Part shown: piece after piece, positions 55,894 to 64,000 of the stretch
How positions within the stretch are numbered: position 1 is the stretch's first letter
Layout of the letters: each line of letters begins with the position of its first letter
Assembly (NCBI GenBank): GCA_022575985.1
Contig: JAKSXM010000137.1
Coordinates: forward strand, 18,618,001-18,682,000
Direction: 5' to 3'
Length of the DNA: 64,000 bases
From: Anagrus nilaparvatae
Lineage: Eukaryota; Arthropoda; Insecta; Hymenoptera; Mymaridae
The notes under the pieces: model-generated
Seen by the model: only the letters and a program-made list of their open reading frames with translations
The model's database searches: none
What the model was told of the DNA's origin: nothing
Translations under genes and position numbers: made by a program

Positions 55894-58092
55894 TATTGTG
55901 TTGAGTTTGTAGTGTTAAAGTAATTCTGGTATGTTGAAAATTTTTTGGGGATATAATATACAATCGTGCAATAAACAAAAAGGTTTGTAATTTTAACCGC
56001 AAAAGAACAAAAATAAAAAGGAAGGGCGAAGAACAATTGAGCAATTCTTATTTATTTTTAGGCAGCAGCACTTTTGATTTCTTTTATTTTTTTAAAGATA
56101 CAATGGATGAAATGTAATTTATACGAAATCAGGAAATAAGAAAATGTCTATATATTGGGGCTTGTTCAACTCAAGTTATTTGAAGAAGTTTTACGATTTC
56201 GAGATTAAAGTACCGGAATTTTGGGGTTATATATTAAAGTTTTTCTCAAAATCTTAGAAGCATTGCAAATAAATTTATAAAAATCAATTTTTTTTCACTT
56301 CTGATGTTGATAAGAATCATAATTAAATCTTTGGTACGATTTATTATCATTTCAAACATGTAATTTTAGCCTGAATTAGCCAATATGATAACCCGAAATC
56401 AGGAGGAGAGGGCTCTTAACTCCCAGTCCCCATAATGAATTATTTTTTAGTAAAATAATTTAGCCGGGATTTTTAGGTCCTTTTAGCTTTTTTATTTTAT
56501 TGTTACTTTTCTGCCTCCCCATTTTCTGCACAAATATTTAGAATTTGGTCATTTTTTGAAAAATTTTCCAAAATTTCAGCATTATTTCTTTGGTATTTAT
56601 GTAATCTAGTTACATTCTTGGAATATTTTTTTAAGCAACATACTAGAAACTCTTTAAAAATCTAGGATAAACCACAATTTAAATTTTTTTCTTAATACTG
56701 ACTCTCGTGCACCTAAGTGACTTAAAAAAATATTTAACCCAAAAATAAATAAAAGTCTTTGAAAATAGTTTCTAAGAAACAATTTAAAAAAAGTATTCAT
56801 GACAAAAAGTATGTAATTTAAGGAAGTTTAAAAAAAAAAATAGGACAGTTTAGTAAAAATTCTTTTGTATAGAAACAAAAATATTTTATATCCTTTTTAG
56901 AAAATTTTCATCAAACAAATATTTTAGCTTTAAATTCCTTTATATAAATGAACCAAACGATTTATTTAATAAAGCCAAGAATATTTATAAAACAAAAAAT
57001 GTACGGTAAAATTTAAAATTACTTAAATTTTTTTCGTTTATACAGGCTGTAGTTTATTACATTTTCTTAAGACAAAAAATTCAAATAATCTTTTACATCA
57101 ATAAACGGTTTATTATAAATATGTGCGCATCATTTATGCACATATATAATAATAATAATAATAATGCATTCTTTAAAGTAATATAACAACAAAAAATAAA
57201 TAAAAAATAAGCTTCTATGTCGACTAGAAACACATTAAAAAAAACCGGTTAAAAGTACTTTTATGCAAAACACATACGATTTTTTTACATTTTTCCATAT
57301 ACGTTTGAATTATTATTATTATTATTTTTAAAACAAACAAAAAAATTATATTTTTTTGATAAACATTGCATTAAATATTCCATTAAATCATAAAGAAAGA
57401 ATCTTTGATATCGATCTTTAATGTAAAAGTTACATCACATCGCACAGTTTTTATTTATAGATTTCTTCTTGAATTATAAAATAAATGCGACTTCCTTATG
57501 ATTCCGTTAACTTTGAGAGTCACGCGGCATCTTCATTTTTTTTTTATTATCCTTTTTTTGCAAACTCGCGCGCGGGCATCAAATCGAAGCATGCTTGAAA
57601 CAGAAAGATATAATATACACTTGAATTGAAAAACCCAATGCAGTGATTCCCAAAGGATTCAAGTCCTTTAATTCCAAGTAAAACTTTTAGTTTGTTTCTG
57701 TTTATAGTATAGAGAAATACTTTTTTTGAAGAAGAAGATTAGGTCCGGGATTCGGTTGTCTTTCATTCCCTTTTTTTTCTGGCTTTCATTTATATAAAAT
57801 ATACTCGCAGACTAAACTGCATCGGCCACTTTTGATGTTTTCTTCATAAGCCCTTGTGCGAACTTGGAATTACGTTATCTTTTTTTTTTTTTCTTTATAC
57901 TTCTTACTTTTATTTATAAATATAACCGTTTTACTTTTTGTGCTTAGTGTCTATATGAGCATATTGGACCTTCAATTATTTTGGCTTTAGATTGATTTCC
58001 ATTGGTTTTTTAGGTTTTCATCTATTTTTGGAGTTATTAAGCATAAATATCATTGTCGTCAGAATACGCCAAGTTGCTCGGAGTAGGTAACT
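55894..58092. other. Spacer; last part may be a 3' UTR
   Basis: 55.9-57.1 kb is AT-rich and featureless apart from a TAA/ATT microsatellite pair near 57147 and 57310. From about 57480 GC content rises (gagagtcacgcggcatcttc, cgcgcgcgggcatc, gcatcggccac). This block lies directly downstream of the candidate minus-strand terminal exon at 58093-58189 and could be its 3' UTR; minus-strand AATAAA occurs near 57912. Confidence 0.3.
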
Positions 58093-58189
58093 TTAAGCTA
58101 TATTTGTTGCGGTTTTTTCAGCGTTTTCTGCAGTGCTTAACGGGTCAATTTTAGACGAATTCGTGTTTAATGACTGTAAATCCAGCATT
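58093..58189 (-). other. Candidate terminal coding exon
   Basis: On the minus strand a strong acceptor (CCCTTTCTAATTCAG) leads into an exon whose only open frame starts with ATG at 58188. It reads MLDLQSLNTNSSKIDPL then STAENAEKTATNIA and stops at 58093-58095. Composition is markedly less AT-biased and the residue mix is protein-like. Upstream exons would lie above 58.2 kb or beyond the window. Not recognised. Could be a chance frame in a conserved non-coding block. Confidence 0.3.
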
Positions 58190-60246
58190 CTGAATTAGAA
58201 AGGGCCTCCACAAAATTATTTAACATTGCAAGCCTACAGGCCCTTACAAGCTTAAATCCGGTATTGTTAAAAATATTTTATAAAATTGTCTAATAAAATT
58301 TTTGAAAACATTAAAACCCATTTTCGTCAAAAATTACGATTTTGCGAGCAATTTAAAAATTGGTCATTTTGGGACAAAAATGTCCATTCAGTTAATTGGC
58401 TATAAAGATAAAAGAATTAGTGGTAAAAAATTGCGAATTTCGGGGCTTGAAAGGTGACACTTTCGCCAAAAAAATAATACAAACCAGAAGAGTTTTAATT
58501 AACTTGCGATGTTGCAATGGAATAAACAGAAGGTATCAATAGTGTTTTTTCAGCATATTAAAATCATCCATAACTATAGATTATAATTTGGTTTCTCAAA
58601 GGTAGCAGTCTCTCCTTGTAAGATTCGTTAAAAATCAACTCGAGGTCTAATATATATTTATTATGAATGGCTTTTTATTATGTGTTAGACACAGTAAAAG
58701 AAAAAAATTTAATAAAAATTTTCTTCCGGATAACTTTTTCCTCTCCAAATATATCTTGTCTAAAAAGATAATATTTCTTTTTAATGTTTTTATAAAGCAA
58801 AATATATCTAATTAAATTACTGCTAATGAAAAAGTTAATTAAAAAATATTTAACACTTTCTGTCATTATTTAAAAACTTAACGAGCCTCTAAAATTGCAA
58901 AAAATTAAATTACTAAACATTATTTAGGACATTGATTTTTTTCCAGAAACTAGGGAATTCACATCATTATGAGAAATGAAGAAAAAAAAAATTTTCTTCT
59001 CTGCACGTATCTGATTAAACGTGTAATATTTTAATAAAAAAAAATACCTCGTCACCCATTTAATCAAAATTTAATAAGTTAAGATTTATAACATGTAAAG
59101 ATTGTTATTATTATTGTCAGTACTTATTTCAACTTCAGTAATAATCCTAGTTTTATGTTCATTACAAAAAGAGGAAGAACCTACTTTTTTTTTTTTACTA
59201 AGCAATCATTATTATTTTTATAAGTTTCTTTGATCTATCAACATCAGTTTTTCTTGTATATAAACTAGAAATTTTTTTTTCTATTGATTTAATAAAAGCT
59301 TGTAGATAAAATATTGATCTGATTAAATTATTGCCATACAGTTGTTAGTTGGTGAGAGTTTACTTTTTTGTGTTGTACATAAGAAGAATATTAATGAAAA
59401 AGAAAAAATTTAATATCATTACTTTGATATATTAGATTCTGATGTTGTCAATCAATATGTTCTATGACGCTTACATACTAAATTAATGTTGATTATTAGT
59501 TTTATCCAGAGTGGTTCGAAGTTCAATGTAATGAAGATGATATAACCGAATTATTCAGAATTATACTGACAGTAATTATTTATAATTATTTTACTTTATT
59601 ATTTAGAAATTAAAACATATAAATTAGGTAATAGTATTAATTTTATTCAAACTGATATTAAATATTGATCGTGCTCCTTATATAATCTTTAGAAATCATT
59701 TCACTTGTGAGAAAATTTTTACCCTAAATTTTTGATGAATTGACACTACATCAATGTAAATTTAATTTTTATAATAAAAAGCAGATATTTTTCTTGCAAG
59801 AGAAATGATTTTTGTAGGCTTCATAACGATGTGACATCAACTAAGAATTTAGGGGTAAACTTGAACAGAGCACTAACTACTTATGGCATTTCCAAAAGTT
59901 TTCTTTGATGTGTAGAGAAGTATAGAGATATGTTGTTACCAGAAATTTTGGGATTTTTTCATATTGGGTAGGGTCAGATCAAGTTTTGGGTAAAGTGACA
60001 TTTTCCTAGCCTAAAATCCATAAAACTAAAAACAGGACACCCCTAGAAACGAATGCCAAAAATTAGGCAAATTGAAAAAAGTATGACTTCTTACTAATTG
60101 AATACCCCACATATTTTTTCTGTGATATTTCATTTTTTGGAGTAATACAACGACAAAATATCTCTTTTAACTGTATTTTTAATCAATTATTTTTATATTC
60201 CTTAAATCATCAAAACTTAGCATAAAAATTAAAAAAAAATTCAGTT
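58190..60246. other. AT-rich spacer
   Basis: Only an imperfect inverted pair at 59693-59720 and 59791-59815 (aatcatttcacttgtgag against its near-complement). The frame at 58678-58866 is low complexity. Nothing else supported. Confidence 0.4.
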
Positions 60247-60423
60247 AGTTTTTTCATATAGAAGAGCTTTGATAGCTCAGTCGGTAGCGCGTCAGCTTGT
60301 CGATCTGAACGTTACAGGTTCGCGACCCGACTCGGACAAAAATATTTTCAGTTTTTTTTCTGAATAGATTAAATTCTGAAATTATTTTCTATCATTGCTC
60401 TAGGACTGAGACATCCGCATAAT

Positions 60424-60463
<40 letters not shown>

Positions 60464-60747
60464 ATTATGTAGATAACGCGTCCGGAGTGCGACCATGTGC
60501 ACTATAAGCAGGCATGGGGACAGGAGAAATTGTGTGATTCTCTGAGGCCATAGGTTAACAACGCACATAACACATTCACATAACACAAACATTTAAACTC
60601 GCACACACTAAGGATGAAAGACCTTATAAAAAAAGCAACATAAATCTAGCATAATAAAAATCATACAACAAGCATAACAAAACAAGAGATAAAAGCAAAA
60701 GTCTTACATCTCTCAGAAAAAAAAAAAACCATAGTTTTTTCATATAG
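60247..60747 (+). mobile_element. Composite tRNA-derived SINE with 15-bp target duplications
   Basis: Identical 15-mers agttttttcatatag at 60247-60261 and 60733-60747 enclose a 471-bp element. Its head resembles a tRNA: A box TAGCTCAGTCGG (60273-60284) and B box-like GGTTCGCGACC about 45 bp later, an internal pol III promoter. An anticodon-arm-like segment has a mismatch, and the acceptor stem does not pair, so it is not a functional tRNA gene. After about 90 nt of body there is an A29 tract (60431-60459), then a second, unrelated body (60460-60716) rich in acac/cataac words, and a terminal A run (60717-60728). The pattern is a retroposed SINE, plus strand, mobilised by LINE machinery. Two A tracts suggest a dimeric or composite structure. 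The perfect duplications imply recent insertion. Confidence 0.85.
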
Positions 60748-63700
60748 TAAATTTAAAAATATTACATCAATTATTTAAAAAAAAAAAAATAAGAAAAACT
60801 TCCTGAAATATTTTTTGCAATATCAGAACAATTTTTTTATCATAGTTTTTTCTAGACATTTCAATTTGCATATACAAAAAATAAACATAAACATACATGC
60901 AGTTAGTTTAAATGTATATGGCATGAAATTTAATGTTTTGTTTTTATATTATTTCCCTTATAGATGTTATCTCATGTTGGTTTTACTACGTGTGTGTGTG
61001 TATGTACCTTTTTTATTTACTGATTTTAACGATATTAGGGTACTCGAAATTTATTGTTATTCAAGAATCGTAAAAAGACACTCTTTTTTCTAAGGGTATT
61101 TTTTTAATCTGGATACTAGCCAGATTTTCGCTAAATTGGATTTATTCAAATTGAATAAAAATATTTAAAAATAAAATGAAATTTTAACATTTTTTAAAAC
61201 CAATTAATTACAAATTACAGTAATAACAACACATAACATGTAAATAATTATATACAAGTGAGAATTTTTTTTTTTTTTATAATTTAATTAACAACTTTTA
61301 AAATAAAGTCATGAACCTATAAACACTTTTTTTTTCATTATTATTATACAATCTAACAATATAAAATAACATCCTGTGTTAAAACAATAATAATCAGCAT
61401 GTAATTGAACATAGTATAATATGGGTTTAAAATACAGACATGCAACCAATTTTTTTTTTATTAATGATGATAATAAGAAGTAAGTTAAAAAAAAATTGTA
61501 AAAAAAATAAAAAATTTTAATCAAAATAAAGTAAATAATAAAAAAAAGTAAATATTTTAATATGGATAAATAAATAAAAGTTATTTACATGAGCAGTTTT
61601 CAAATATTTTTGCTTTTTCTTGAATTTTTTATTTAAGTTGAAACTGAATTTGGTTTTGAAGTAAAATGAATAAAGAAAAATTTTTTTAAGTGTCATTTAG
61701 GGTATTTTTTTTGATATTGTACAAGCATTGTAGTTAAATAGTCATTTATTTCAGATCTATCCAATTTGTGATGATTTTTCGCTTTAGTTTCTATAGTTTA
61801 TCTGAAAAAATATAAATACACATATGCTTTGAAATCAGCAATACAATAGTTAAATCACAGGAAGGTTGGAAAGGGGGCGAATTGGTTATAGCAACCAAGA
61901 TGATAAAACACAAGTCTAATACAGGTTTTTTGGGGTTACTAATTCCATAAATGGAGGTTTTATTCATGTGAAATTTGTCCAGCATCTTTAAATTAGCAAA
62001 AAGTAACCCTTATTAGTGGAGTTATTGCAATATACAAAACCACAATTGAATTTCACCTAATAAATAGGTATTCAGAATTACAAATTTTGGGGTTCCATAG
62101 ATAAAAAATGAGTCCAGCAACCTAAAATTGGGAAAATACACATTATTAGGGTGCATTAATAGGGCCATTTTTACAGTATGCTTTTTGGATCGCTGGTATT
62201 GAATTATGGGATCCTTATCGTAAAAAATTCTCAAAACACTTGAATTGTTAATGCATAAGATCTTTGATATCGTAGTTAGCAGCTCAAAAAACCTATTTAA
62301 TGGACTAAATCTCGTTGAGATTTGCAGATAAATCAAAAACAAACTGCAAAAGGGTTCATTTTTTGCTAATTTAGAAAGTTTAAAAACCTCAATTATCAGA
62401 ATCCATTTTAGGAGACATTTTCTCATCTTCGTTATCGCAAAACTGAGATTTTACCAGAGTGTAAAATAATTGTATACTTTTTAGATTGATTATTATTTGC
62501 TCAAAACCCAAAAAATTTAAGAAAACCTCTGAAAGCAAAATATTTGAAAATTGCTCATATAAAAAATTCCAAGATAATTTATAATACTATAAGATTCAAA
62601 ACCGTATCAAATGCGTTTCGCTTCCCTATTCTTTGACTATAATATATCATATATATATTTATTATTTTACATATTAAAACATACAGAAAACAATGATCTC
62701 GTGTGATTGACCTGCATAAATATAAAATAACAAACCTATGGTATATCCTACATGTAAATAATATTAATTTTTTTTTTTTGGGTAAAAATACAAAGAAAAA
62801 CGGTAATATATATATATATTCAATATTTAAAAAAAAAAGGCAGAGAAATAACCGTTTTTGTACATAAAAATTGCACATAATATTATAAGGAAGTTAATAT
62901 ATTTGTGACTCTTCTTTTTATAAATATATTTTATAATACGTGACTGGGCTATTGTGTACATATTTGGTTTTCTTTTTGATATAACGGAATTAAAATTTAT
63001 CGTCGTTTTTTTTTCTTTTATTGCATTTTACTTATATATAAATAAAATGATCTTGTTATATATGCAATTTAAATTTTTGACATTTTATCAGCATTAAACA
63101 GTTAAAAAATATAATAAATATTAAGAAATTCTTTTGTATTTATGTCGTTTAAATTGTTTGGATATTTCAACAGTTTTTGAATTACAGTGTAATAATGATG
63201 ATAAGATCATAATGTTTGTGTTTATATTGTGTATCTTAGTCTGTCAGTTATTTTAAAATTAGTTTTTTTTAATTTTTTAGAAGCAGGTGGTTTTCAAATT
63301 TATGAACAAAAGAGAATTTTGTGGGGCGAATTTTTAGTTAACATAAATTGAGCAAAAATTTCGAAAATATTTTTTTCTTATTAATAGCTACTTTTTCTGT
63401 TTATTGATCCTCTAGATATTTGATAACAAATTTATTTTCAAAAACTAAATTATCAGATTTGAATAAATTATGGAGCTTATCGATGTAAAAGTTTCTAGGG
63501 TAGTTGGATATAATCCAATAACTTTATCCAGATAAAAATGCTGCAATTTGATAACCTTAAATCGATTAAAACTACTTGATAATAAGCCAATTATATTATT
63601 TAGTAAAATTCAATGTTTGTCGTTCCAAGCATACTTTTAAATACCAAAATACAGGGGCTTAATCTTTTCCTATTTCCTTAAAAATCACAACGTCCAAGCT

Positions 63701-64000
63701 AATATATATGCATAATATTCAAATAACATACTTTAACATCAACGTTTAAAATACCATAAAAATAATTTTATAGTTATCCTATACATATATAAAAAATCAA
63801 AATTTGCATGATAATTTTCTTAAATATCGTGTAAATGAATATAAGTTTAAAACCCTCGTATTAATAATTATTAATAGTTAACTCAAGGAATTTTTATAAG
63901 CTAATATATACAATATAAACTTTGTAACATTAAAGAAAATGCCCTGTGCTATGACGTAAATATATATTTTCTTCTCTTATATATAACAGTCATTTTGATT
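60748..64000. other. AT-rich spacer with decayed repeats
   Basis: About 61920-62440 contains loosely repeated phrases (ttttttggggttactaattcc, ttttggggttccatag, ctttttggatcgctgg; aaattagcaaaa) like the GGTCGCTGATCA family. The 134-codon minus-strand frame over 62022-62426 is therefore suspect. The rest, to the window end, has no gene that I can support. Confidence 0.4.

Noticed and set aside
60262..60340. Functional tRNA gene
   Set aside because: A and B box-like motifs are present, but the acceptor stem does not pair, the anticodon stem is mismatched, and the segment is the head of a retroposed element with target duplications.
62022..62426. 134-codon minus-strand frame
   Set aside because: It overlaps decayed repeat text and has no recognisable domain; length alone is weak evidence.

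Overview
The window is eukaryotic and very AT-rich (roughly 20-25% GC by eye). It has short introns with GT-AG junctions, A/T-ending codons and many transposon relics. The Ring1, Usp7 and SMYD4-family proteins are insect-like. The extreme AT bias and gene architecture would suit a small parasitoid wasp (Hymenoptera), but nothing in the sequence proves the order.

Genes lie almost entirely in the first 29 kb. (1) 235-3245, minus: a seven-exon gene for a 352-residue secreted protein of unrecognised family, with one fold-back transposon in each of two introns. (2) 14930-18343, minus: a complete Usp7 deubiquitinase (MATH, USP catalytic and C-terminal Ubl region) whose coding sequence is one uninterrupted exon. 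(3) 19665-21417, plus: a three-exon Ring1/Sce gene, the Polycomb PRC1 E3 ligase, divergent from Usp7 and about 1.3 kb away. (4) 23311-25394, minus, and 25956-28596, plus: two head-to-head SMYD4-like (TPR-SET-MYND) paralogues, five exons each, with matching intron positions. Three chromatin or ubiquitin-linked loci therefore sit side by side: H2A ubiquitylation (Ring1), deubiquitylation (Usp7), and SET/MYND proteins.

From about 29 to 64 kb I find no complete gene. The region holds mobile DNA and AT-rich spacer: a tandem array (30.2-31.3 kb), a TA-flanked MITE (42.6 kb), a TTAA-flanked piggyBac-type MITE with four internal palindromes (50.5-51.1 kb), a 1.6-kb near-perfect palindrome (52.4-54.0 kb) and a composite tRNA-derived SINE with 15-bp target duplications (60.26-60.73 kb). 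It also holds a tandem cluster of LTR primer-binding-site-like motifs (40.5-41.0 kb). A few isolated GC-richer islands on the minus strand (41.3, 46.5, 58.1 kb) look like possible exons of an unseen long-intron gene.

The first 15 kb also carries several fold-back elements (0.75, 2.4, 3.8 kb) and a nested pair of TA-flanked elements at 9.7-11.1 kb. I identified no bacterial, plasmid, CRISPR or viral sequence. Exon boundaries were derived by hand from reading frame and splice consensus; they have not been tested against transcripts.
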